This document shows, piece by piece, positions 43,772 through 50,742 of a DNA stretch of 64,000 nt. How positions within the stretch are numbered: position 1 is the stretch's first letter; each line of letters begins with the position of its first letter. This stretch comes from Pseudomonas sp. 8Z (lineage in GTDB: Bacteria > Pseudomonadota > Gammaproteobacteria > Pseudomonadales > Pseudomonadaceae), in contig NZ_LR733824.1 of NCBI RefSeq assembly GCF_902506535.1, positions 496,001 to 560,000 of the forward strand, read 5' to 3'. The position numbers were made by a program, and so were the translations under genes. Under the pieces are notes generated by a model. That model worked only from the letters and a program-made list of their open reading frames with translations. It ran no database searches and was not told the DNA's origin.

Positions 43772-44368
43772 TCAGGCGCTGGCCTGTGCGGTGAGTTGGT
43801 GTTGGCGGATCAGATCGCCTATCGCCGGCTCCAGGACGTCGAGCCTTAAGGCCAGGCGCCAGGCTGCAATGGGGCCTAGGGAGCCAGGGAGTTGAGTCAG
43901 CATTTCGTGCTGGTCGAGCAACTGCATGACCGGCTGCTGCCAGTGATCTAGCAGCGGCAGGGGGCAGGTTTCCTTCACCAGGGGCCAGAGGCTTTCCCGG
44001 GGAGAGGAACGCTGCTTCAGCGCGTATGCGAAGTGGTTGGCTTGGTCCGGCTGCGTGCAGCGGTAATCGAACAGCCAGACGTGGAGCATGCTGCCGAATA
44101 GGGTGGCCCGGTATTCCCTGGTCGTCCGTTTCTGCAGGAGCTCGTCGTTCACGAAGACAGGTCGCGTATGGCCGTCCTGCAGGACGTGGAACTGGTCAAG
44201 GCCGCCCTCGGCGGCGCCGAGAGTCAGCCTGGCCAGTAGTTCCTGGACGGCGGTGTCGCGCCCCCAGATCGAGATGAAGACCAGGTTGCGCTGGTCGTCG
44301 CACGCACAGGCGTCGACGTACAGATCCGGGCACTCCTCAATCTGGTAGAGCTGGGTAGAGTTGGGCAT
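43772..44368 (-). CDS. unknown ICE accessory protein
   Basis: 198 residues, soluble, no motif recognised. A Cys pair (DACACDDQ) lies near the N-terminus; the rest is mixed with a helical Leu/Gln-rich end. Its leader contains a GAGGGGC-ACT-GCCCCTC hairpin and a CTCC/GGAG pairing over the ribosome site, like the neighbouring genes. Confidence 0.65.
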   Translation of the reverse strand: MPNSTQLYQIEECPDLYVDACACDDQRNLVFISIWGRDTAVQELLARLTLGAAEGGLDQFHVLQDGHTRPVFVNDELLQKRTTREYRATLFGSMLHVWLFDYRCTQPDQANHFAYALKQRSSPRESLWPLVKETCPLPLLDHWQQPVMQLLDQHEMLTQLPGSLGPIAAWRLALRLDVLEPAIGDLIRQHQLTAQASA

Positions 44369-44427
44369 GGGTCTCTCCTGGATGTGGAGCGACTGCCCGG
44401 GAGGGGCAGTGCCCCTCTGGGTGTGTG

Positions 44428-44949
44428 TTAGTCGATGAAGACAGGTCGCTGTATGGCGGCCGTGGTCTGCTCAAGGGTTTCGCCTTGCCAGTGGCCGTCG
44501 TCGAACTGGAGTTTGTCGAAGCTGTAAACCTCGTACACAGCCTTGGGGTGCGCAGGGTCGTAGGTGGTCCAGTAGAGCTGGCCCTTGCTGTTCAGGCCCG
44601 CGCATAGGCTGTTTGCCAGTTGCAAACGTTTACCGGGGCGGCTCTTCAGCAGTAGGCGGTAAACCTCCAACAACTGGTATTCGGTCAGGCGACCTGAGAG
44701 TGAAATACCAACGGCCGGATCGAAGTACACAGTTGAATCCTGATACAACGGGCTGTTGCCAGAGAGGAATACCCGCCCTATGTACTGGGGGCGCAGCGCG
44801 ATCACTGCTTCCGCTTGCTCGGCCGTCAGGTCGAGCTCCTCGAGGAGGAAGTCGAACATCTCCTCGTCGGAGGACGCGTCGTTGTTGGCCAACTGGTCCT
44901 CGATGTTCTCCAGGGTTAGCGGCGTCAGATTGGTGAATAGTGGGTTCAT
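44428..44949 (-). CDS. unknown ICE accessory protein
   Basis: 173 residues from ATG 44949 (AGGAGCTCACC before it). Acidic N-terminal half (LANNDASSDEEMFDFLLEE), beta-rich C-terminal half (GRVFLSGNSPLYQDSTVYFD). No known domain. The leader places GCTCCT against AGGAGC, partly hiding the ribosome site. Confidence 0.65.
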   Translation of the reverse strand: MNPLFTNLTPLTLENIEDQLANNDASSDEEMFDFLLEELDLTAEQAEAVIALRPQYIGRVFLSGNSPLYQDSTVYFDPAVGISLSGRLTEYQLLEVYRLLLKSRPGKRLQLANSLCAGLNSKGQLYWTTYDPAHPKAVYEVYSFDKLQFDDGHWQGETLEQTTAAIQRPVFID

Positions 44950-45011
44950 GGTGAGCTCCTGGTGGAAAGAGGAGCCCCCGAGGGAGCCCCTCAGGCAAGT
45001 GTTAGATGGTG

Positions 45012-45614
45012 TTAGGCCTGCTTGCTGGCCCAGGCCTGGTTCTTGAAGTCGAGCTCGTAACCGAGACACCTCAAGCGTTCGATCTGATTGCGCATGCGCT
45101 GGCGGTCTACGGTTGGATCAAGCTTCACCTCGGCCCCGAGAGGCCAGATGGAGCCGAACAGTTCCTCGTCAGCCGCAGCTGACTCAGCCGTTGTTGGCTT
45201 GGAGCGAGGCTTGGTGGATTTGAGTTCCGCCGGCGACATCCCGAAAGGGGCATCGTCAGCAATTGGTGTGTGTGGTTTCAGCGTGGCCGGCGTGGGCTGC
45301 TCTTCGTCGAGCGGGTCGATAACCTGTTGAACCAGGTTTTCGGCCTCGGCCGGCGACAGGTTGTCCATACCATCGAGCGTCATGCTATCGAGTCGTGCTC
45401 GCACCTCTATCACGGTTCGGCCACTGGCGGTCCAGCTGGACGGGCTGATCTGCGTGATGACGAAGGTGCCTTGGTACTTACCCTCGCCATATTGCTCCAG
45501 CAACGCATCCTTCACAGCGAACTCGCCGATCCGGGTGATGAGTCGGCCTACGTTGAAATTGCCATTGCGACCAGTGATGGTGCGGATGGCAAGTTCGCCA
45601 TCGATGCTGATCAT
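45012..45614 (-). CDS. DUF3275 family protein
   Basis: 200 residues. N-terminal beta-rich domain (ELAIRTITGRNGNFNVGRLI, GEFAVKDALLEQYGEGKYQG) is the DUF3275 core, found almost only in ICEs and plasmids of Pseudomonas and relatives. A Pro/Thr-rich linker joins a C-terminal segment with an LRCLGYELDFKNQAW end. Single-strand DNA-binding (OB-like) function is a guess from the beta pattern. Confidence 0.85.
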   Translation of the reverse strand: MISIDGELAIRTITGRNGNFNVGRLITRIGEFAVKDALLEQYGEGKYQGTFVITQISPSSWTASGRTVIEVRARLDSMTLDGMDNLSPAEAENLVQQVIDPLDEEQPTPATLKPHTPIADDAPFGMSPAELKSTKPRSKPTTAESAAADEELFGSIWPLGAEVKLDPTVDRQRMRNQIERLRCLGYELDFKNQAWASKQA

Positions 45615-45668
45615 GAGGTCCTCCAGAGGCGGAGGCCGTCCCCGAAGGGTGGCACCCCGCGGGTTGAG

Positions 45669-45702
45669 AAAGAAGAAAGCCCCAGCTTGCGGCCAGGGCT
45701 TT
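45669..45702 (-). terminator. rho-independent terminator
   Basis: Minus strand: GAAAGCCC-(loop)-GGGCTTTC then TTTC; 7-bp stem between the small membrane gene (45729) and DUF3275, so the latter has its own promoter. Confidence 0.7.
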
Positions 45703-45728
45703 CAGTTCAGGATGGGCAGAGCCCTGTG

Positions 45729-45827
45729 TTATGAGTGCGGTTTGCTGTGTTTATCGAGCCACATGGCCCAGCCAAACACACCAGCGAGCATTAGAGCAGC
45801 CAGTCCGCAGTAGATAAGAATGTCCAT
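45729..45827 (-). CDS. 32-residue membrane peptide
   Basis: Reads MDILIYCGLAALMLAGVFGW... ending DKHSKPHS, one membrane helix with a charged C-terminus, preceded by GGAGG 8 nt from ATG. It is 3 bp after another small membrane gene, so the two form a pair. Function unknown; size fits small regulators or toxins of the inner membrane. Confidence 0.6.
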   Translation of the reverse strand: MDILIYCGLAALMLAGVFGWAMWLDKHSKPHS

Positions 45828-45830
45828 CGA

Positions 45831-46016
45831 CTACCTCCAGTGAAGCCACGCTGCTAAGGCGAGAATTAGCCCCGATGCCGGTAAGCATACTACGGCATAG
45901 TAGAGCGCGTCAGGATCGTCATGCCTGCTCAAGAGCAGGTAGAACAAGCCGCTGAGCATTATCCCCACACCTATGTTCTGCAGCAGAGGTACGGTGAAAG
46001 CCTTGAGTCTTTCCAA
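45831..46016 (-). CDS. 61-residue membrane protein, TTG start
   Basis: Starts with TTG at 46016 (GGAGGAAGCACC directly before it). Two membrane helices (IGVGIMLSGLFYLLLS, LYYAVVCLPASGLILALAAW). Followed at once by the 32-residue membrane peptide and preceded by the 114-residue gene. Function unknown. Confidence 0.6.
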   Translation of the reverse strand: MERLKAFTVPLLQNIGVGIMLSGLFYLLLSRHDDPDALYYAVVCLPASGLILALAAWLHWR

Positions 46017-46037
46017 GGTGCTTCCTCCGGCTGCTAT

Positions 46038-46382
46038 CTAGGCTGCAAGTGGTTGAGACGGCTTCTTCAGGGCAATCAGCAATTGCGTAAGTTGCGGGGC
46101 ATCATCGTGACTGACCTGCAGATCCAGCCAGAGCGGACTGTTTGGGTCGCCATCCGGAGGAAGGCGGTGCAGGCCGAACGTGACTAGGTTGGTGGCGGGG
46201 GCGGACAGTGCTGCCTGGTAGGCCGCCTTGAGGGCATTGCTGAGCCGATCAGTAATGTCATCCGGCTCAGCTCCATCTAGGTGCACTGCTTGCTGCCACG
46301 CTTCCGCGGTAAAAACCACGGGCAGCGACAGAATCCGCGAGGTTTCGTGAGACAGCGCGATAGCGCCATGCTGTTGGGTCAT
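46038..46382 (-). CDS. unknown ICE accessory protein with structured leader
   Basis: 114 residues from ATG 46382. Soluble; LSLPVVFTAEAWQQAVHLDG then mixed alpha/beta with an acidic middle. No domain recognised. It carries one of the five full structured leaders; its ribosome site GGAG is completely paired in an 11-bp hairpin ending 1 nt before the ATG. Confidence 0.65.
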   Translation of the reverse strand: MTQQHGAIALSHETSRILSLPVVFTAEAWQQAVHLDGAEPDDITDRLSNALKAAYQAALSAPATNLVTFGLHRLPPDGDPNSPLWLDLQVSHDDAPQLTQLLIALKKPSQPLAA

Positions 46383-46645
46383 GGTGTTTCTCCAATAGGA
46401 AACGTGGAGAAACACTGCGCCCTGGCGGGGAGTGAATCCCCACAGGGTTGGAACAACGAGGTTTAGGAAGCATCCATCGCTGTTTAGGCGACCGTCTGTG
46501 CTACCGGATGCGAGACAGACTTGGGAGATGAACCACCGCAGGAGCGGCGCCGTATTACAGGTTCACACGGCTTGGGCGGGTGCTATCAACGATAGCGAGC
46601 CACTGGATTAGCTTACTGTGAGTAACGGATGAGTTGTCAACAGGA
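46383..46645 (-). promoter_or_regulatory. structured 5' leader, copy D
   Basis: Promoter -35 TTGACA at 46640-46635; the -10 is weak. Stem-loops in transcript order (plus coordinates): P1 46582-46587/46591-46596 (GCTATC, 3-nt loop); P2 46550-46553/46567-46570 (13-nt loop); P4 46494-46499/46515-46520 (GTCTGT/ACAGAC, 15-nt loop); P5 46427-46431/46437-46441 (GGGGA/TCCCC); P6 46384-46394/46405-46415, an 11-bp perfect stem holding the Shine-Dalgarno. Confidence 0.75.
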
Positions 46646-46725
46646 AGCAGGTTAATCCGGAGTAGAGAAAACAATGCCCAAAGACCCGGCCCTTGAGGCA
46701 GAAAGAGATCTTTGGGGTGTGATGT

Positions 46726-47355
46726 TTACTGATAGGTGTGCTCGAATTTTCCGAGCCGAATAACTTCGGCGGCACCATCAGACAGGTGATCTACGATCCC
46801 GTTCTGGATTGGGTCGTGCCCGAAAAAGCCCCAACACGATTCCACAACTTCGCCATCGTGTACTACCTCATAACCCCATACATCGCCTGTTAGGTATTGG
46901 TCGTAAGTTTCAACCTCGCCTTCCAGGTATGTCTGGAGTGTGGTTATACGCCCGGCGGTCAGTCGTTTCCAACCAAACTCTGTGCGTGCAGCGGCCTTGG
47001 AAATGAAGATGAAGCCGACTTTTCCACTGTCCCAGGGGCAGCGAAACGGGGTCGTTCTCATCGTTATGCCTCCGTGGTCGTAAAGGTATAGCGGCAATAG
47101 GATCACCTGTTCGGTTTTTTGCAGCGCTCGCTCGACGTCGGGCAGGTAGTCCGGGTCAAAATGCATCATCTCCAGAGTCTTTTCAGACAGGTGCTTGTAG
47201 ATGATTTCCAACGCGTATTGTTTGGCATTGTCATCACCGAGATTGTGGCGACCTGGCGCGCATACCATCATCCCCAGAACGTCCGATGTGCGCGGGTTTT
47301 CCGGGGTGTGATCTGCAATGATGCGGACGGTGATTTTGTTGGTTGCAGTAGCCAT
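46726..47355 (-). CDS. unknown ICE/phage-type protein
   Basis: 209 residues, soluble. It contains LLPLYLYDHGGITMRTTPF and DSGKVGFIFISKAAARTEFG, a combination I associate with uncharacterised phage and ICE proteins, and ends with WGFFGHDPIQNGIVDHL. No enzymatic assignment. The leader is shared with copies A-D in its upstream half, but the ribosome site (weak, GAAAAG) is not hidden by a CTCC/GGAG hairpin. Confidence 0.7.
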   Translation of the reverse strand: MATATNKITVRIIADHTPENPRTSDVLGMMVCAPGRHNLGDDNAKQYALEIIYKHLSEKTLEMMHFDPDYLPDVERALQKTEQVILLPLYLYDHGGITMRTTPFRCPWDSGKVGFIFISKAAARTEFGWKRLTAGRITTLQTYLEGEVETYDQYLTGDVWGYEVVHDGEVVESCWGFFGHDPIQNGIVDHLSDGAAEVIRLGKFEHTYQ

Positions 47356-47556
47356 AGCGTTTACTTTTCAAGGTGACGCAGGCACTGCGCCCTGAAGGGC
47401 GAGAGCCCCGTCAGGGTGAGGTGGTGTTAGCCGTCAGGCTATTTGTGAAACTGCTTCGTGCATTCCCAGGGCGAAAACGCGCGCCGTCGAGAAGTCTGCA
47501 GTTGCGGCGCCGCTTCACAGATTCACGCGGCTGGGACGGGTGCCATCAACGATGGC
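47356..47556 (-). promoter_or_regulatory. structured 5' leader, copy E (divergent)
   Basis: Begins inside the 3' end of the upstream gene. P1 47542-47547/47551-47556 is GCCATC-AAC-GATGGC, which co-varies with copy D. P2 47510-47513/47527-47530 is CCGC/GCGG with a 13-nt loop like that of D. P4 is not recognisable, and GCCC/GGGC hairpins stand near the start codon. About 33 of 40 bases match copy D over P1-P2. Confidence 0.65.
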
Positions 47557-48268
47557 TTTCGTTCAACTCAACTCGTTCGAAAACCGGCAGGCCATCGAGT
47601 TGGCTTGCGTCTGGATCGAACATCACGTACCGGACAGATGCCGCTGCTGCCAGATGCAGCAGATTGACCAAGCACGTCGGCACGCCGTTGCGTAGCTGCT
47701 CCTGGTAAAAGGCCTGCAAGGTTAAGTCATCCAGTAGCGAGCTCCAGTAGTCCGTCACCAGTTGGATGCCGAGTGCTCCAGGCTTCCAAAGTTTGAAGGC
47801 CTCGAAGGCCAGGCCGGTGTACCAAGTCTCGTCTGTCACTCGCACTAGGTACTGGTGAGCATCGTGATCCAGGTGCTGGTCACTGATCTCCCAGGCCGAG
47901 CAGGCACGGATGTCAGTTGAGTTCAGTAGATCCACCAACTGCTGTGCTTGCTCGGCGCTATAGGTGTCGGCGACATGGCTCTGAACACCCTTGATGTCGC
48001 CGTTGATGGCATAGATAACCTGACGAACGATCCCGCTAGAGATATGCGTGTCCAGTAGCTCGTCATCGACGTCCTGCCCTTCGGTGATCAGAGCAGTTTC
48101 ATCAGTGAAGGCGCAGGGGAAGCATTGCAGTTGATCATCGCTGAGCATCTCCTGGGTGGGGTGCAGCAGTCGATGGCAGGGCGGGCAGTCGTTGGCGTAG
48201 GTGATTTGCAGCAACCTGGTAATTGTGAGGCTCAGTGGGTTGTTGGCGAAAGGATTCGGGGGGGGCAT
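47546..48268 (-). CDS. unknown ICE accessory protein
   Basis: 240 residues from ATG 48268. N-terminal CPPCHRLLH and FPCAF cysteines could bind metal; the rest is alpha/beta with many acidic residues and no known motif. The leader holds GGGGC/GCCCC and TGCTCCT/AGGAGCA hairpins, the second over the ribosome site. Its last bases form part of the next gene's leader. Confidence 0.65.
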   Translation of the reverse strand: MPPPNPFANNPLSLTITRLLQITYANDCPPCHRLLHPTQEMLSDDQLQCFPCAFTDETALITEGQDVDDELLDTHISSGIVRQVIYAINGDIKGVQSHVADTYSAEQAQQLVDLLNSTDIRACSAWEISDQHLDHDAHQYLVRVTDETWYTGLAFEAFKLWKPGALGIQLVTDYWSSLLDDLTLQAFYQEQLRNGVPTCLVNLLHLAAAASVRYVMFDPDASQLDGLPVFERVELNESHR

Positions 48269-48318
48269 GGTGTGCTCCTGGTGATCGAGGAGCAGCCCTA
48301 GGGGCAAGCCCCGTCGGG

Positions 48319-48346
48319 AAAAGTAAAAGGCACCCGAAGGTGCCTT
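48319..48346 (-). terminator. rho-independent terminator
   Basis: Minus strand: GGCACC-TTCG-GGTGCC followed by TTTTACTTTT, 10 bp after the 44-residue ORF; strong. Confidence 0.9.
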
Positions 48347-48355
48347 GAGGGTGAA

Positions 48356-48490
48356 TCAGGCTGCGAGAACAGCCCAGGCATACTCTACAAAACGCTCAGA
48401 TTCGAGCAGTTCTTCGAGGGCGTCGCCGGCAGTGATTTCCTCAACTTCCGGCAGGGGGGCTACTACAAATGCTTGATCGTTAGTGCTCAT
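48356..48490 (-). CDS. 44-residue acidic small protein
   Basis: Reads MSTNDQAFVVAPLPEVEEIT... then ALEELLESERFVEYAW, acidic and helical. GGAG lies 9 nt before ATG, within a leader hairpin (CTCTCCAA/TTGGAGAG). It sits between DUF3577 and a strong terminator, so it is likely expressed with DUF3577 or from its own leader. Confidence 0.6.
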   Translation of the reverse strand: MSTNDQAFVVAPLPEVEEITAGDALEELLESERFVEYAWAVLAA

Positions 48491-48572
48491 GATGACTCTC
48501 CAAATTTGATATTGGAGAGCACCACGCCAGGGGCATTGGTGGCCCCCCGGATGGGTTAGCTTAGAAAATTGG

Positions 48573-48590
48573 GGCCCCCTTCCGAGGGCC
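48573..48590 (-). terminator. hairpin after DUF3577
   Basis: Minus strand: GGCCC-(8 nt)-GGGCC then CCAATTTTCT; short stem, moderate terminator or part of the following leader. Confidence 0.5.
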
Positions 48591-48599
48591 TATGTTGCG

Positions 48600-49052
48600 T
48601 TAGCTCGCTTTGCGCTTTTCGCCGGACTGATCCGAGTCAGAAGCGTTATCTTTCGGTTTGGCTTCGTAGACAGTTTCACCATCCACCTTGATCCAGCCGA
48701 TGAAGAGCAGTCGACCCTTGAGGCTTGCGCCGGGTTGACCTTGCTTCTCGCCTTTCTCGTAGGTGAAGGCATCTGCCCAGATGTCGCCGATGCGGAAGGA
48801 CACAAGGACCTTCTTGTCGGCATCAACGGCTTCAATGCAGCGACGGACGAGCTTTTCAGCTTCGGCGCCGACAACGTTGCAGTCGATGTAGGTGTACTCC
48901 ACATCATCAGACGAGCCACGGAGGGCTGCGATGGTGGTCGCCATGAAAGGGGAGCCCTTACGTGGCTTCACTTCGCGGATACGGTTGAGGTAACCGATAC
49001 CGGTGGTATGCAGGTCGAAGTATTTGGCTTCGTTGGATTGTGCGTTGCTCAT
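48600..49052 (-). CDS. DUF3577 family protein
   Basis: 150 residues: KYFDLHTTGIGYLNRIREVK at the N-terminus, then FMATTIAALRGSSDDVEYTY and ASLKGRLLFIGWIKVDG, the DUF3577 core found in ICEs and plasmids. Beta-rich, similar in style to single-strand DNA-binding OB folds, followed by a charged flexible tail. It carries leader copy C. Confidence 0.88.
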   Translation of the reverse strand: MSNAQSNEAKYFDLHTTGIGYLNRIREVKPRKGSPFMATTIAALRGSSDDVEYTYIDCNVVGAEAEKLVRRCIEAVDADKKVLVSFRIGDIWADAFTYEKGEKQGQPGASLKGRLLFIGWIKVDGETVYEAKPKDNASDSDQSGEKRKAS

Positions 49053-49346
49053 GGTGATTCTCCAGTTTCAGTAGTTGAAAGCGGAGAAACACTTTGCCCC
49101 CCAGGGAAAAGTATTCCCCGCGAAGGTATATGTTGATTGCGATGCGGTGACCGCTGAGGTGAGGGTGCTTCCATCAGTCCTTTCGGATTGATCAATCGCG
49201 CTACCGGAAGCTTGGCGATTTCTAGGGGGCGATCAACACGTTAAACCGTGTGGCAGTCTCACAGATCGTGACTGCTCGGGCATGGTCGCTGACAACGTCA
49301 GCAGCACATGGGTGAGAAATATGTAAATAGAGCTTTGAGATGTCAA
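49053..49346 (-). promoter_or_regulatory. promoter and structured 5' leader, copy C
   Basis: -35 TTGACA (49346-49341), 17-bp spacer, -10 CATATT (49323-49318). P1 49288-49293/49297-49302 (GCTGAC, loop AAC); P2 49253-49257/49271-49275 (GCAGT/ACTGC, 13-nt loop); P3 49236-49240/49247-49251 (ACACG/CGTGT); P4 49194-49199/49215-49220 (AATCGC/GCGATT, 15-nt loop); P5 GGGAA/TTCCC 49104-49108/49114-49118; P6 49054-49063/49083-49092 with one mismatch, holding the Shine-Dalgarno. Confidence 0.8.
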
Positions 49347-49355
49347 GCCCCTGGA

Positions 49356-49381
49356 AGAAAAAAGCCCCTCGCAAGAGGGGC
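49356..49381 (-). terminator. rho-independent terminator
   Basis: Minus strand: GCCCCTC-TTGC-GAGGGGC-TTTTTT, 7-bp stem and U tract, 14 bp after the 128-residue gene. It insulates the promoter of leader C. Confidence 0.92.
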
Positions 49382-49394
49382 GCTGTGTTTCTTG

Positions 49395-49781
49395 TCAGCA
49401 ACTCATGGCTGGCTCAACGGGAGCAATAAGCTCGTTGAGCGAACCCATCCGAAGTGCCGGTACGGCCGCAGCGTTAGGTTTCTGTTTAGGGGTGCGAGTC
49501 CGAGTGCGCCGTGGCTTTTTCACCTGCGCCTCTTTGGTGTTGGCTTCAAACCAGGCGTTGAGGTCGACGCCTCTGCGGCGCACGATAGCGGGTACCTGGC
49601 ATATGTGCTCCAGGGCTTTACCACTAGGGTACGTAGCTGCCGGCATGACTTGCTTGGCTTGACCAAGGTGAGCTGTCGCAGCAGTGGAGGCAGGCATTCT
49701 CTTTCGCATGGCACGCAGGAATATCCGCGTGACGGTGCCTAGGGCATAGCCGATGTAGTAGCTAGCAGTTTGCTCGGTCAT
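49395..49781 (-). CDS. unknown basic ICE protein
   Basis: 128 residues from ATG 49781. N-terminal ASYYIGYALGTVTRIFLRAM may form an amphipathic or membrane helix; the middle is basic with KKPRRTRTRTPKQKP, suggesting nucleic-acid binding. No domain recognised. It carries leader copy A. The long frame to 49973 is rejected because it is leader sequence. Confidence 0.65.
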   Translation of the reverse strand: MTEQTASYYIGYALGTVTRIFLRAMRKRMPASTAATAHLGQAKQVMPAATYPSGKALEHICQVPAIVRRRGVDLNAWFEANTKEAQVKKPRRTRTRTPKQKPNAAAVPALRMGSLNELIAPVEPAMSC

Positions 49782-50035
49782 GGTGTTTCTCCTGCAGGTT
49801 GAAGGTGCGGAGAAACACTGTCCCTGACGGGGAAGTGAATTCCCCACTGGGTTAGCGGAAGGTGCTTCTATCGGCGGGAGCCGATCAACCGTGCTGCCAG
49901 AAGCTAAACGGTCTTCGGGTGAACCAACACTGGTAAGGTGTCGCAACTCTTCGGGTTCAGGTTGCATGGGCATGGTTGCTGACGACGTCAGCAGCTCACG
50001 TCTCTATGATCGGATCGGTGTTGTAGAAGTGTCAA
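49782..50035 (-). promoter_or_regulatory. promoter and structured 5' leader, copy A
   Basis: -35 TTGACA (50035-50030), 18-bp spacer, -10 GATCAT (50011-50006). P1 49978-49983/49987-49992 inside palindrome 49977-49993; P2 49943-49947/49961-49965 (GCAAC/GTTGC, 13-nt loop); P3 49927-49930/49938-49941; P4 49888-49892/49908-49912 (ACCGT/ACGGT, 15-nt loop); P5 49829-49834/49840-49845 (GGGGAA/TTCCCC); P6 49783-49792/49809-49818, perfect 10-bp stem over the Shine-Dalgarno. Confidence 0.8.
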
Positions 50036-50085
50036 GTGGAGGGGCGGGGCAACAAGAAGGCTGCGCAGCAGGGGCGGAGTAGCAT

Positions 50086-50113
50086 GCTGGGGCAACCGAA
50101 ACAGTTGCCCCAG
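50086..50113 (-). terminator. hairpin after the 119-residue gene
   Basis: CTGGGGCAAC-(7 nt)-GTTGCCCCAG, 10-bp perfect stem 12 bp beyond the stop, without a clear U tract. Confidence 0.55.
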
Positions 50114-50124
50114 CTAGGTAAGAT

Positions 50125-50484
50125 TTATTCAAGTTCAAAGCAACCACAAGGGCACGTCTTTGCTGTGAGCCCGTGTGAGCAGATGCCTTTATTGAAAGCA
50201 TCGGCATTTGCTTTATCCAGTTCATCTTGGGAGAGGTAATCGTACAGCTCGCGGGCATATGCATACGCATATGCCACGTCTTGATTGACCTCTTCGTTTT
50301 CTCCGAATGTGTTGCGCATAAGCTCGCAGAAGTGAGACTGAACCATCGTCTCGTACGTGGGGTAGCGTTTTACGGCCTCGCCATAGAACCTATCTACTTG
50401 AGCCTCGATCTCTGCGGCAGAACCCGTACCTTGGTAGATTGCTTGGCAAGGGAGGTCAGAATCGATCGTTGAAGTATGAGACAT
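50125..50484 (-). CDS. unknown ICE protein with C-terminal Cys cluster
   Basis: 119 residues, acidic and helical (AAEIEAQVDRFYGEAVKRYP, NQDVAYAYAYARELYDYL), with CSHGLTAKTCPCGCFELE at the end, enough Cys/His for one zinc site. No known family. Carries leader copy B; here P6 has a G-U pair where the others have A-U. Confidence 0.7.
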   Translation of the reverse strand: MSHTSTIDSDLPCQAIYQGTGSAAEIEAQVDRFYGEAVKRYPTYETMVQSHFCELMRNTFGENEEVNQDVAYAYAYARELYDYLSQDELDKANADAFNKGICSHGLTAKTCPCGCFELE

Positions 50485-50735
50485 GGTGCTTCTCCTGCAG
50501 ATTGAAGATGCGGAGAAACACTGTCCCTGACGGGGAAGTGAATTCCCCGCTGGGTGGGCGGAATGTGCCTCTATCGATCAGAATCGACCGGTCGCGCTAC
50601 CAGAAGCTATGCGACCTTGGGTGGACCAACACGAGCAACGTGTCGCAGCCTCTCAGATCCGAGCTGCATGGGCATGTTGCTGACGACGTCAGCAGAGCAC
50701 GCCCCTATCATCTGAGTGGTGCTGGAAAGTGTCAA
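50485..50735 (-). promoter_or_regulatory. promoter and structured 5' leader, copy B
   Basis: -35 TTGACA (50735-50730), 17-bp spacer, -10 GATGAT (50712-50707). P1 50679-50684/50688-50693 in palindrome 50678-50694; P2 50645-50649/50663-50667 (GCAGC/GCTGC, 13-nt loop); P3 50629-50633/50639-50643 (ACACG/CGTGT); P4 50590-50595/50611-50616 (GGTCGC/GCGACC, 15-nt loop); P5 50532-50537/50543-50548; P6 50486-50495/50512-50521 over the Shine-Dalgarno. Confidence 0.8.
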
Positions 50736-50742
50736 GTGGGGA

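Noticed and set aside
49977..50694. TGCTGACGACGTCAGCA palindromes read as a transcription-factor operator
   Set aside because: Equivalent positions in copies D and E carry different stems (GCTATC/GATAGC, GCCATC/GATGGC) with the same 3-nt loop, which fits RNA pairing better than a fixed protein site. A DNA role is not excluded.
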